Made by a program: the position numbers and the translations under genes | Notes under the pieces: model-generated | Told to the model about the DNA's origin: nothing | The model's input: the letters and a program-made list of their open reading frames with translations, nothing else | The model's database searches: none | From: Apostichopus parvimensis | Lineage: Eukaryota > Echinodermata > Holothuroidea > Aspidochirotida > Stichopodidae | Reading direction: 5' to 3' | DNA: 64,000 nt | Assembly: GCA_000934455.1 (NCBI GenBank) | Contig: KN884402.1 | Coordinates: 169,858 to 233,857, forward strand | Shown here: in pieces, positions 34,291 through 45,400 of the stretch | How positions within the stretch are numbered: position 1 is the first letter of the stretch | Layout of the letters: each line of letters opens with the position of its first letter

Positions 34291-35224
34291 ATTTATAGAA
34301 TTTTAGAAGCTTGATATCCCCCCCCCCCCAAAAAAAAGTAGAATCTGCTATATATAATAGTATGTTGGTTATTCAGTGCAATGCGAATCATATCTTTGTC
34401 AATTACTTTGTTCTTATATCTGAAGAATCTGACACAACATAAGTATCCCAAGCAATAAATTTGTTCTCATGTGCATTTTGGAGCTAATTACAGTTACTAC
34501 ATGTTAGAAAATGTTTTAAACGAGATCTGTATTTACTCATCTTCATCCACCCCAAGTACCATGTGTGTTCCTCCCGAGGCTGCCATGGATTCGTGTATCT
34601 AGAAGAGGTAAAAAAAATAAGTCAAATATCCTAGTGTGGAAAGGTATCGGGCAAGGAGCAAAACCTGCTATCAACGTAGGTAATGTTTTTTCAAAAGATG
34701 GTTTGATGTTGGTACATAACTGTTAGTAATTGGTTTTGGTGCCGTTTGAAGTGAAATTCTTTTCTTGATATGGTGCAAGTTAATGTTTCTTATTACAGTC
34801 ATAAAATGTACGTTTTAGAAGTTTCTGTCAAGTAGTGTGCTAAAGTGTAGGAGCAAGTCTTCCCACATTTGCTGATAGCAGAACCGACATTCTTTGGTGT
34901 CAGGTAGAGTAGTTGTGAGTGTGCTGTCTTATCATATTGTTGAAGATCTGTTGGATCTGTTTTTAATGTCATGCTGTAATTCGTGCTGTCATCATTTGAT
35001 ATGGTTCGAATATACACCAATAATCTTTCTGCTTAAGTTTCTTGTTTCCGTCAATTTGCATGTTGTATGTTCTGGTATTTTAGTGAGGAGTATTGTGAAC
35101 TATTTTTGGAAGAAATTGTCAGCAACATTAGTATGCTAAACAATTAGTACTAGGCATTTAGTCAGATGTTTCTGTTAGTATTCCACTTTATAAATACTTT
35201 GTGCTGGTCAAGTGCTTGCCTAAT
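34291..35224. other. Non-coding stretch
   Basis: A 10-C run at 34319-34328. No supportable gene. Confidence 0.55.
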
Positions 35225-35446
35225 TTATTTAAATTTTATTTTATACTGAAATGCTCCTTCAGAAAAGTCACCCAGGAAAGTATATGGGCACGAAAACTAA
35301 AAGGCCGAACGACTGATCCGCTCCGAACCCCTAATCCCCTTGCAGCGGGACTGTAACTATGTGATCATTGTTACATGTGTATCACGATTCCCCTCAAAAG
35401 GAAACAGATACTACACATGATCTTAGCCAAAAGGCCGAGAAGCGTT
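35225..35446 (-). ncRNA. U2 snRNA-headed retro-sequence or chimeric SINE
   Basis: On the minus strand, bases 35444-35403 read CGCTTCTCGGCCTTTTGGCT, then AAGATCATGTGTAGTATCTG, then TT. These are the first ~42 conserved bases of U2 snRNA including the GTAGTA branch-point pairing segment, with one difference (T for A). After TCTGTT the match to U2 stops: no Sm site and no U2 stem-loops follow. What follows includes a second GTTCGGCCTTTTAG and, at the end, an A/T-rich TATAAAATAAAATTTAAATA. This fits a chimeric retrocopy or a U2-derived SINE, not a working U2 gene. CATGTGTA can pair with TACACATG 30 bases on. Confidence 0.7.
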
Positions 35447-36207
35447 TTTTGCTTGTTGGTATTTTCAAGGGTGTGAAGACTCGCACAAAAAGAAATGTCT
35501 AATACCGGTAATCCGACTTAGTTTCAAATGTGGTGTAACACAAGTGTTATACACCACCATCGACCCCAGAAAATTCACATACAGCTTGCTAGCGTCGGTA
35601 ATTAGACACTAGTATACAGCATGGAGGTAAAACAGTTTTTACCTCCATGTGTACAGTCAGTACATACAGCTGCGGTCAGTACCCACAGCACAGTGTACAA
35701 ACGGTGCAGCGATGGAAATCTCAGGTCCAGTATAGCTAACAAGGTATCACTTATCATTACTGTCTGCTTTTTGTAACGACACGAACAACACGTCACTTGC
35801 AAGCAACGGAAAGTTAACTTTTTCAGATGGCCGCACACGGTTTGGGGCGAGTCTTCAATGCCTTTAAAATGAGTCATTATCAGGTGATTGCTACTGTTTT
35901 GTCAACAAATTGTATGAACAGTGTGTAGTGTTCTAGTTTAATGTGGTTTGGTTTTTGAAACATTTTTCATATCTTATTGTCTTTGTAATTCATTAACACA
36001 TTATGGAAAATTCACCTCATATGAACTTCTTGTTAATGTCAACAGATGTTTTGATGTCGTGTAAAATAAATCATGCTCAATGCAAGTTTGTTGGTGTGGA
36101 AGGAAATGGAATAATTAACTACGTCATGCAGCATAATATGTGGTTTTGTTAGTGATGAAAACTACATGTTGGTGCAGTAAATGTTTTTTTTTTTATAAAC
36201 GGTGTAC

Positions 36208-36400
36208 CTTCACCATTGTAAGGTCCGTGGACTTGATGCTTGTTTTATTATTGTACACGTCCACTTCTACGTTCGTCAGACGTATAGATGCCCCAGCATC
36301 TGCTGTCGTCACTCGATTTGCATGTTCTCCCCAAAGCTTCCAGCTTATTTTCGTCTTGGTGGCGGTGTCCTCCAGGAGGTCCTGCCTTTTCCAAGTTTTA
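36208..36400 (-). CDS. OB-fold-like exon (RPA type)
   Basis: Minus strand, after TTCTTAGCAG and before GTACACC: KTWKRQDLLEDTATKTKISW, then KLWGEHANRVTTADAGASIR, then LTNVEVDVYNNKTSIKSTDL and TMVK. The pattern LWGEHANRV, then IRLTNVEVDVYN and ST-T matches the DNA-binding OB fold of replication protein A-like proteins, including those in Helitron-like and other mobile elements. No stop inside. The rest of the gene is not identified; possible parts on the same strand are 35602-35877 and 33780-33967. Confidence 0.5.
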
Positions 36401-36691
36401 CCTGCTAAGAAAATTTTCAACTTCGTGAAAAGTTTGTTGTGTGGTAAAGAAAGATGTGCAAAGATCATTTGGTGTCATATGGGGTTAGGGGGGGGGGGTT
36501 GGGGAGTCTTTACTAGTTGCAGACTTGGATATCATGAAGTTATTATTCTATTATGTTGTTAAGGCTGGGTATGGCTCATTAGTGCTGATAGTTGGCTCTT
36601 TGTTTGCAAACCATTAATAGCATAGCTTTTTTCGTGTATGATTCGGTTCCGGTTACAGTGTTGGAGTTACTGCATAAGTAGGGGGGTCTAC

Positions 36692-36903
36692 CCGATGTTC
36701 CCGGGGTTAAATTTTACCAGGGTTCGATGTTCCCGTTTTCGTGTTATTTCAATGGCTGACGATGAATACGAGGTTCGTTGTTCCCAGGGTTCGATGTTCC
36801 AACAAATATCGATGTTCCCAGGGTTCGATGTTCCCAGGGTTCAAGTTCCCAGGGTTCAATGTTCCCAGGGTTCGATGTTACCAAGGTTCTATGTTCCCAG
36901 GGT
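36692..36903 (+). repeat. 16-bp minisatellite GTTCCCAGGGTTCGAT, locus 1
   Basis: Core array at 36777-36903 with units of GTTCCCAGGGTTCGAT, some with CAA or TCTA at the variable place; imperfect units extend to 36692. The same unit occurs inverted at 51004-51155. Confidence 0.95.
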
Positions 36904-37089
36904 CTGAGCCTGTCCCCGAGCACGGTCGGGCAGCACCAAAGCGGACCCTCTTTATTCTCGGCCTTGCGGAACTTCGGCCTCTCGGGATGCTCCTATAATA
37001 CTATTTGTCATATTTGTAACGTTTCAATTATCTAAAGGATGCCACAGTTAGTGACACTTAACTTAAGTAGGCTAAAGTGAAGACAGTAT

Positions 37090-37800
37090 ACTGGTAGACA
37101 AAGTAGTATGTCGCATGCACATTTCAAAAACAGGGTGAACGCAGCAGGTTACTGCACATTTTTACAAACATTACACTATTATCAAATTAGGCTTACCACA
37201 TAGGACAATTTGACTCGATCACGTTTTCGAATGCAACGAAATGGCAATGATCGTGATTGTTTATCATTAGAATTAGACCCACTTAACGGAAATTAAAGCT
37301 GGTAACTGCATACAACACAACACGCATAGTTAAAACGGAAATAATGAACAGAGTGAGTTGCTGTACATTGTCCACCTAGCAATTTTATTTGGCATAACTA
37401 TCAAATTAATTACATCAGGCGTCCTGTTTGGGCTAACTATTTTGAAATCTATACCCTATAGTGCTCATTGGAACCCGTAATTGTTTTTCGTTACTAGGCA
37501 GTTAGGATGACGTTTACACATCAGCCGAATCACACCAGCCGAATTTACTGGTAATGTGTCACTGCTTGCCGCCTAAAAAACGTCAACACAGTAGGAATCT
37601 ACTCGCCAGCAATCACATGTAGTGGCCCGTTACCGTTTTGACACTGCGCTTTCTGCCTGGAGTTAAGGCGTCGTTCGAGGATGAGCCACTTCCTCTTTCG
37701 GCGTGGTGGCGCTACACCTCGATCTGCGTCAATTTGAGCTTCCACTGACGCGGCTCTGGACATCTTTCAATAGGCTGTTCAACGGTCTTATGAAGGTCCA
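37090..37800 (-). pseudogene. Tandem copy A of the MULE 3' region
   Basis: Aligns along its whole length with 37805-38089 followed by 43054-43440: TTACTGCACATTTTTACA, GAGTGAGTTGCTGTACAT, GTCCACCTAGC, GGCGTCCTGTTTGGGCT, ACACCAGCCGAAT, GCCACTTCCTCTT. The minus-strand coding part gives EAQIDADRGVAPPRRKRKWL and ILERRL, but stops and shifts break the rest, so it is a decayed partial duplicate of the last MULE exon plus its 3' flank. Confidence 0.85.
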
Positions 37801-37804
37801 AAGG

Positions 37805-38089
37805 GATGAGTGAGTTACTGCACATTTTTACACACATATTAATATATTATGCTTTTCTATCACATAGGGCGTTTTGACTTGGATGACGTTTACGAACGCA
37901 ATGAAATGGCAATAATTGTGATTGCTTATCATTATAATTATACGTTAACGGAAATCATGCAGAGCTGCTAACTGCAAAAAGAAAACAAAGAGCCTCGATT
38001 GAACGGATATAACCAACAGAGTGAGTTGCTGTACATCGTCCACCTAGCCATATCATAACTATAAAATAAGTCACAAGAGGCGTATATAC
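37805..38089 (-). repeat. Tandem copy B, distal half (cut by hAT)
   Basis: Continues at 43054 on the far side of the hAT element. The junction falls in GAGGCGTATATAC / ATATGCGCGTCCTG, where copy A reads CAGGCGTCCTG. Confidence 0.8.
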
Positions 38090-38153
38090 CAGGGGCGGAT
38101 GCAGGATTTGTGACAGGGGGGTCTGACTGGTCCAGCCGCGCCTGAACGTAAGA

Positions 38154-38195
38154 CTATCTAAGCGGAGCGCCACTATCGGTTGGCGCGGAGCGTAG
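38154..38195 (+). repeat. Hairpin module copy inside hAT end
   Basis: CTATCTAAGCGGAGCGCCAC then TATCGGTTGGCGCGGAGCG. GCGCCA and TGGCGC form a 6-bp stem with an 8-base loop. Related copies lie at 3735, 3979, 45300, 52122 and 55440. Confidence 0.85.
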
Positions 38196-38588
38196 CAGAC
38201 AATTTTTGGCTTTACAAACCCCCAAGATGGCCGGAAACGCATGTACCTAGCCTGAAAATATGGATCTCATGTCTGCAATTTCTCAATTGATGAGAAAAAA
38301 ACAATCTATGAAATATGGTAATACATATCAGATGTGTTGAGATGATACAAAAATAATAATGCCTTTAGCCCCCAATCCCCCTCCCGTTCCATCACCACTG
38401 TTTGATGCAGGGCCGGATCCAGGATTCTGGAAGGGTGAGGGGTTTGGCCTCCAGTGATCCTAGGGTGTAAGGGGAGTGGGTTTCCCTCTATCCATTGTGA
38501 AATTCTTGGATATTTAAGTACAACAGCGAACCCCCTTCAATTTAGCCATGCAAAGCACGTAAAAAAACTCACTCGAAATGTATCTGCA

Positions 38589-41191
38589 TCAGTACGAGTT
38601 AGCTAGTTTTATTGATGATCTATTCATAGTAGATTGAAGAGAACAAACGCCGTGGATGTTTCTCAATGAACTTCGGACCACTTCGTCAGTGTCGATAGGA
38701 GTGTTATAATACGTGTTCATGAGAACAAGAGCTGTGAGACGTTCCTCACCCATTGTTGATCGGAGAACAGTTTTATGCCTTCTCACCGCAGAAAACGATC
38801 TCTCTGCTTCACAGCTTGTCACCGGAATGACACATGCGATCTGTAGAAGTACCACCAAATTAGAGAAAAGGTCTTTGTTACATGTGTGCAGTGCTAGCAA
38901 CAGTCAATCTGGCGGATTCTGCATGTTGTTACATTTGGAGTGCCATACTTCCAATTCTGTGCGGAGGCTCTTGAACCGGGGCAAATCATCTCTGTACATG
39001 ACTAGACCCTCTACAACTTTTCGGAGTTCCGATACCTCCGTATTTATCATCACTGAAGGAATGAGGGTAAATAGTGCTAATATTGCACCGTTGGAGTCGG
39101 TGGCGAAACGTTCCTTCATTTCGGAACAGACATCATCTACAAATGGTATGGCGATTGCTCGTTTGAAATAATCCCTTGGGGTCTCAGCTGGATGCGTTGC
39201 CCGGTATGCATTCCTTCCCTTCGCCCGAGGTCTAGCTTCTTCGACATCCAGCTCCTTGGCGAGGTCTAGGGCATCCTGGTACCAAACGGCAAACCTGGCA
39301 TCAATATCCCTTCGGATTGCTACTATATCGTTGCTGACCTCTGTCAGTGATGTGTAGGCGGATCTAATATCCATGTCCCTCTTCTGCAGCTTGGTGGTTA
39401 TTGCGCGCAGCGGGTGCAGAACGTTCTTCAGGATCACTAGGCACACAATCATCTCAAAGTTGCCGAAGTTCGCTAAGATGCCTTGAGCCCGCTTTTTGGT
39501 TTCACCATCCCACTTCCAATTCTCCTGTATTAACTCTGATATTTCCTCATCTTCGTTGTAAAGGTGAGGATTGATAATTATGTCACATGCGGCTTGAACC
39601 GACGACGCTAGATCCATGAAGTTATCAATAGCTTCGAACCGTTCCACCCATCTGGTTTTGCAAGTCCTTTCAGCTTATGTTGTTCAGTATGTTCGCGCGC
39701 CTCCGGCGGCTTTCTATCTCTTGCTACGACGATGTCAATTACCCGATTTAGGAAACCTTGTATCTTGTGAGACAAATCGAAGAAGAGATATGTCTGATTT
39801 ATTTCTGTGATACACTTCTGGATTTGGGGGAGTTTGGTTGCCGACGCAATGACAAGATTTAGCTTGTGGCTATTACATGGTGTGTAAACTGCATTTTGCA
39901 CATCCTTTCGGAACAGTCCTTGAAGACCACGATTTCCAGATGACATTACGGAAGTTGTATCGTAGGCCTGACCCCTCGCATTTTCTACCTTCAATCAGCA
40001 CTTCCTAAGTTGTTCCTGGATGGTTTTGACAATATGATAGGCCGTCCCCCGACTGATATATGTGAAATCAAGCAGCCCTTCTTTAATCTGTACTTCCTCA
40101 CCATCGTAATTAAGGTACCTCAGACACAAGGTTAGTATGTGTTGATTGGCAACATCGTCTGTCAGTTCGTCAGCTATGATGCTATAGTAAGGACACTGCT
40201 CATCATTAATTCTGTTGGTAATAGTCTTCTGCATAAGCACCTTGATTTCGTGTAGTGTTTCATTGTGGATGGTTTTTGACGTATATGTGGCATTCTTTGG
40301 ACAGGTTGCCAAAAACTCCCTCAAATTGGTATCGGTTTTGGCACGAAATTGTATCAGTGCTTGTAGATTCCCCTTGTTCTTGGTAGCATCTGCTGTGGAG
40401 TCGTCCCGATGACCACGCAAGGCTGAACACTGGCGACCGAGATAGACAATGCATTCAACAATGCTGGCCAGAGCAGATTTTTGCATGGCGTACTGCTGTT
40501 CACGTTGCTGTTGTAACTAAAAGTAAATTCTTTCATCTGGGTTTCCATGGGTTCTTAGGAAGGTATCAGCAGCCACAACACTGGACTTATGGAAGGCAGT
40601 TGTCTCGTGACCGGGGAGGATGCCTTCCTTACCAAGTGCCTTCCGGAAGTCGACGAAAGCACGTTTAACCAAAGTTCCAAATTTACACCCTCTACCTCGA
40701 GGATTATGCGCGAAAAGTACACATGGCAAGCAATATCCAGCATTCTCCGATTTTGAATAGACGAGCCATTTGAATTGTTCCAGCCAAGAATAGTTAAATT
40801 TCAGGTTTTTGTTCTTATGCACTCTTATTGGAAATTTGAATTTTCTGTCTGGGCGGAAATGGGACTCAAGTAGGCCTAGTTGTATCTTCTCGTTCCCCTG
40901 TATGTTCGATCTTTGGAATACAGCAACATCACTGTAATTCGTTTCAGCTGTTTCCAATCCACTGCAAGTAGCCGCTTCGACGACGGGCTCAACGACCATG
41001 TAGACTGCTGGCGTGCTATCTGCTGTCACGACCAGAGCATCTGCTGCTGCAATCGTATTCAGTCTCTCAGTCTCACTCTGTGGTGGACTACTAGTATCTG
41101 AGGCTGCGTTGTCAGCACTGCTGGTAGGCCTTTTCTTCGCCGCCTTCGTTAGAAATGCATCCATTGATGTTTGCTTCCTCTTCGTCTCCAT
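38589..41191 (-). pseudogene. hAT transposase, ZMYM1/DUF4371-type
   Basis: One protein of about 860 codons. ATG at 41191 opens METKRKQTSMDAFLTKAAKK. A TTF-type finger region follows (FKFPIRVHKNKNLKFNYSWL, CLPCVLFAHNPRGRG, FHKSSV), then the DUF4371 region (YYSIIADELTDDVANQHILT, LLDFTYISRGTAYHI), HKLNLVIASATKLPQIQ, and the C-terminal hAT dimerisation part (VIPVTSCEAERSFSAVRRHK, LRSTMGEERLTALVLM). The first three segments are in one frame with single stops at about 40517 and 39995, followed by a frameshift at 39608-39647 and a TGA at 38904-38906. The acidic D in DELTDDV corresponds to a catalytic position in this family. It sits in the middle of its own transposon. Confidence 0.85.
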
Positions 41192-41607
41192 GGCGTGAAA
41201 TCAGTGGCGGTCTGCCACACTCGTACCCTACGGATGCATGAAAAACAGTACCATGATAAACAATCTTTCCCAGGGGAAATGGGAAATCGAGTGTTGTCTA
41301 TGTTCACTGCAAATAAACCAGACGCCTGAAGCGTTAGCCAGGTGTTGTTTGCCATTCTTGAACACGCTAGGGGTTTCGAAATAATGTGAGTATCAGATAT
41401 CTGACCAAATAGCGGATACCCCACCCCTTCAGAGCCCGCGACGTAGGGGCCGGGGGCTATGCCCCCATACTTTGGAAAATCATATATATGAAGAAGTTGT
41501 ACTTGTATTAATTTTTACTTAATTTTGTGGGGGTATTCAGGGGTTGAAGCCAAGTAAGCCAAGAGGGGGGGGGGGGGTCATTCGACCCCTCAAACGTGGA
41601 ATGGTCA

Positions 41608-42010
41608 CGGTGCTTGTGATAAGAGGTGACCACAGGGGAGGACTTGCAGTGTCTTAAAACTTTCAATAAGTTTGATTTCATCCTCGTTTTACCCGAGTAA
41701 ATGGTCCGCAGTCTCGGTGCTTGTGATAAGAGGTGACCAAAGGGGAGGACTTACAGAGTCTTAGAACTATAAAGAATGAGTTTTCCCTAATCCTCGTTTT
41801 AACCGAGGACAAGCCCCGCGGTCACGGTGTGTTATAAGAGGTAACCAAAGAGCCTGAGGAGGACTTGTAGTGTCTTAGAACTTTAAAAGATGAGTAGGGC
41901 CTGTTGCCTCATCCTCGTTTAACCGAGGACATGGTCCGCGGTCGCGGTGCGTCACGTGTCATAGGAGGAGACCAAAGCAGGTGAGGACTAAGTGTCTTAG
42001 AAGTCCTGAG
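41608..42010. repeat. ~110-120 bp tandem repeat, about four copies
   Basis: Units start near 41608, 41717, 41826 and 41944. Each has CGGTGCTTGTGATAAGAGGT, then GACC-AAGGGGAGGACTT, GTGTCTTAGAACTTT, CATCCTCGTTTTAACCGAGG and ACATGGTCCGCGGT. The CCTCGTT-AACCGAGG part is a hairpin. It lies upstream of the transposase start within the hAT element, so it could hold transposase-binding subterminal repeats. Confidence 0.85.
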
Positions 42011-43740
42011 CATTTTGAGAACGACATGTTTATGTTCCAGGCTGCCAGGGTGTAGGCTAAGTCTTGATTTCCCTTCACGTGACATTCGACCGCGGACCAC
42101 ATACTGTTCCGTGGCATTCAGCACAGTGTGTAAGTTAAATCTCCATGAATAGGCCAAGGCTCCACTACGAAATTTCTATTCGAACCTATCCTTACGTATG
42201 GGAGTTTTATGTACAGATGAGACGTAGGCCTAACGTTAGGCTCACGTTACGTTCGCTGCAAGGTTTTGTAATTCAAAATTAACCTGCCAGAAATATCAAT
42301 CTTTGATCTTCATTGACACTAAATCATGTCCAAGCTATTTCTAAAATGTATATTACCTTTGGTCCAGGAGGTCTGGTTGCCAAGCCTTCAAGGTGGAATT
42401 TTCGACACCTTACCATCACTGCCTGGCTATAGACCTTATCGCAAATACCTAATACAATGAAAGTTTTTATCCCAAGTGATTTACGCAACTGACATCATTA
42501 TTTACCCTGGTTTTTGTTAGGTTCGCGAAAAACGAGGTGAAGGTGGGCATACATCGAGCAATTACATATAAATTCATAATGAAAAATGACTGACAGTTAT
42601 CAATATAATATATATGTCATATTCAAGTCGAATTAGTCATGACTGTGAAATATGCACACTAAAAAATGCATGTACTGTATAACAAGCGACGATCAATTGA
42701 AGGCGCTATGCAGCTTTTCAAACTACTCACTCTCATGAAGAATTCGTTGGCGCATCCTATGCAGCCTACCGCTCTGCAACCTCACCGCCCCCAAAAATTC
42801 GAACCCCACCTCAATTTTTAAACTTTTCGGTCTGAAAATTGAGATTTGTAGGCATTTTTGGCACGTGTTGCACGCGTGCACACTATAGTTCATTTGACGG
42901 AAAAGACACACCTGGCTGACTTGTAAGGATAACCGCCCTTCTGACGTCCTACATGTTTAAAATTGGCGTTTAATTTAATTATTTTTTCTCTCTTTTTTTT
43001 TCGCGAAGAGCAGGGGGTCCGGACCCCCCCCCCCCCCTCTGGATCCGCGCCTCATATGCGCGTCCTGTTTGGGCTGAGTTTTTCGAATTCTACATAGCAT
43101 TGAGATCTATAGTTGTTGTTCGGTTGGGATCTCGTTTAATCAGTCGGAAAGAAGACTTAGTAAACACATTTACACCAGCCGAATGTACCGTAATGTGTCG
43201 CTGCCTGCCAAAATTCAAATGAAATCGCCAACACAATATGTAACTGCTCGCCAGTAATCCTGCAGTGGTCTGTTGTCGTTTTGATACTGTGCCTTTAGTC
43301 GGCGAAGGCGACGTTCGAGAATGCGCCACTTCCTCTTACGTCGTGTTGGCTCTTCACCACGATCTGCCGCGTCAATTTTTGCTTCAACGCGGCTCTGTAC
43401 ATCCTTCAACTGTCTGATGAAGGCCCAAAGGGATGGGTGCGTCACAATCATTCCATCGTTGAGCTGACGGTGATAACCTGTAATCAAGAAATAGTACGAG
43501 GGAAACTATCAAGGGGTCATACGCATGACTTTTATATGTGCATGTTTGCCAACTACGCAGTGGATTTTTCAAGACTCGAGACATGCATAACGTTCGGGGG
43601 TGGAATAAGCTACTCCTCGGCTATTCGCATTTTCACGTTCCCACGATGTATGCAGAGTAAGTACAATATAGGTTTTAACAAAGTTCGTGTAATATTCTGA
43701 TCATACTATTTTGCTAACTCCTGTATATGCTCGGATGTTA

Positions 43741-43800
43741 ATGAGTATAATGATCATGTTAATAATAAATAATTATTCTTATATAGCGCTTTACCCGGCA
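43741..43800 (-). repeat. RTE/SINE-type 3' tail
   Basis: The minus strand reads CCGGGTAAAGCGCTATATAA then GAATAATTATTTATTATTAA. GCGCTATATAA followed by ATTATT repeats is a common 3' end of non-LTR elements in marine invertebrates, as I recall. Sequence to the 5' side (43800-43990, minus) may be its body. Confidence 0.4.
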
Positions 43801-45239
43801 ATTCACCCTCAAACACTTGGATGAGAGTATTAGGTGACCACGCTCTCCAATACCAATACAACTCTTCATGTACCGAGGCGTCTTGCTTAGACAACCTCTG
43901 GTGGGCGTGTGGCCTACCACTATCGCGCCCCTTTTGTCCGGATGCTACTTCCTCATCGAGCAAGAGGGCATGCGCACCCAGCTGCTCGAAGTCTCGATTA
44001 TCTCTCAAAATTATCCGTTGTATATAGTTGTTTACAACAGGGGTGCCGGACCCACGAGGACAGCGGGCAGCTCCCCCCCCCCCCCCGCGGGGCAGCAAGG
44101 TGCCCTTTTCTTCCTTAGTAGAAGCAAAAAGCGTCAAAACTATTTCGGATGTTTTTATTTGCAGTTATTTCATTTGGTCGCAGCTGGAGAATGAAAGGTC
44201 GCGTCCCTGTGGCTATGTTGCTCTTGTTTAGAAAACACTTGTAGAGCTGGTCAAGTGTCTTTTTCAGCAATCTGGTACGTTATTTTTCACGAAAAGTTCG
44301 TGTGCGCTGCGCACAAACCAGGGGGGCTGGGGGCATCGCGAACTCGTGTTAGCTAAACCATACCCACCCCAACGAGGGTCTGTCACTCCTACGGTTTATC
44401 CATTTCCACCCTTATAAGCACAATTTCCCATATTGCAGCTGAAATGTTCTGTTCGCTTCGCCCGCCACATATCTCCCGGTTTTAATATGAACTCGACAAA
44501 CGCAGCATATAAATCTTGGACCTCTCCGAAAGGCCCTGGAAGAGTGGAATATTACACTTCCAGGCGCGGGTCGGGCTACTCCGGCGTCACCCCCCTCCTT
44601 TTTTCCCCAGAAGTACCCCTCACTTTTTGTCTTAGCCCCTTCCCGACACTCCAGCTTCCAACGATAGAAGCATTTCGACACCTCCTCGTACGCATTGGCT
44701 ATTCAGGCGCGTCGGAACGATTTTAAAGTGGTACGGCCGAATGTAAAGTGGCACGGCCGAAATGGGGATCTAAGAGTTATACCCCCAAGATGTATTTGTA
44801 TTTTTCAATATTCGCTGAAAAGTGGTACGTCAGCTGTCGTACCTGCCGTAGCGGTTCCGACGCCTCCGCGCATATGGCCAGATCCCTAACCGAACATGGG
44901 TCTGCAGTCTGTGCGGTTTTCGATTTCTTTGGGGTTGACGATGAACTGCCTGTTAATCTACTTGCTCCTAAGTGTTGAGCCAAAACAACATTGTCCCTGT
45001 TAATTCGTAAAAGGCTGGGGTGGGGGAATGGGCATCTGGAAAAGCTGAGTGATAAATATGTCGTATATTGAGAGCCCAACTAACGGTCGATAGGCTAATC
45101 AGAAATTTGATAGCTTGGTGAGCTTGCTTAATTAAAAAAATAAGAAATTTGTTCAACTTTTTAGCCTATCACAAATTTGCAGGCCAGCCCCAAGTGAAAA
45201 TATCCAAATTCGACTGATTGGGATCTCTCTGTGACCGTA

Positions 45240-45400
45240 CAGTGGCAAGCGCGTAGCCAGGATTTTATCTTAGGGGGGGGGGGCGATTTAACTTATTAGC
45301 ATCTAAGCGGAGCGCCGCCACGTAGACTAAAATTTTCGGCCCCACAGACCCCCCAGATTGCAGGAGATGGCACTTCTCGAGCTCTTTGTGTCAGTTTTGG
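45240..45400 (+). repeat. hAT-like end with truncated hairpin module
   Basis: CAGTGGCAAGCGCGTAGCCA then GGATTTTATCTTA and a G run, then TAAGCGGAGCGCCGCCACG and ACAGACCCCCCAGATTGC. This is the same module order as at 38090, 52006 and 55388, but the second half of the hairpin is lost. Confidence 0.65.

Larger units (their letters stand above)
38090..43053 (-). mobile_element. hAT transposon, ~5 kb, inserted in MULE 3' flank
   Basis: The left end begins CAGGGGCGGATGCAGGATTT. The right end finishes CTCTGGATCCGCGCCTC after a long C run, the inverted counterpart with a few changes. It carries the hairpin module at 38154-38195, a ZMYM1-like hAT transposase (38589-41191, minus) and a ~110-bp tandem repeat. 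The outer edges split tandem copy B cleanly, which confirms both ends. The flanks GTATATAC and TCATATGC/ATATGCGC are similar but not an exact 8-bp duplication. Confidence 0.85.

Noticed and set aside
36140-36562. 140-residue plus-strand frame
   Set aside because: It overlaps the better-supported minus-strand OB-like exon and runs through a G run.
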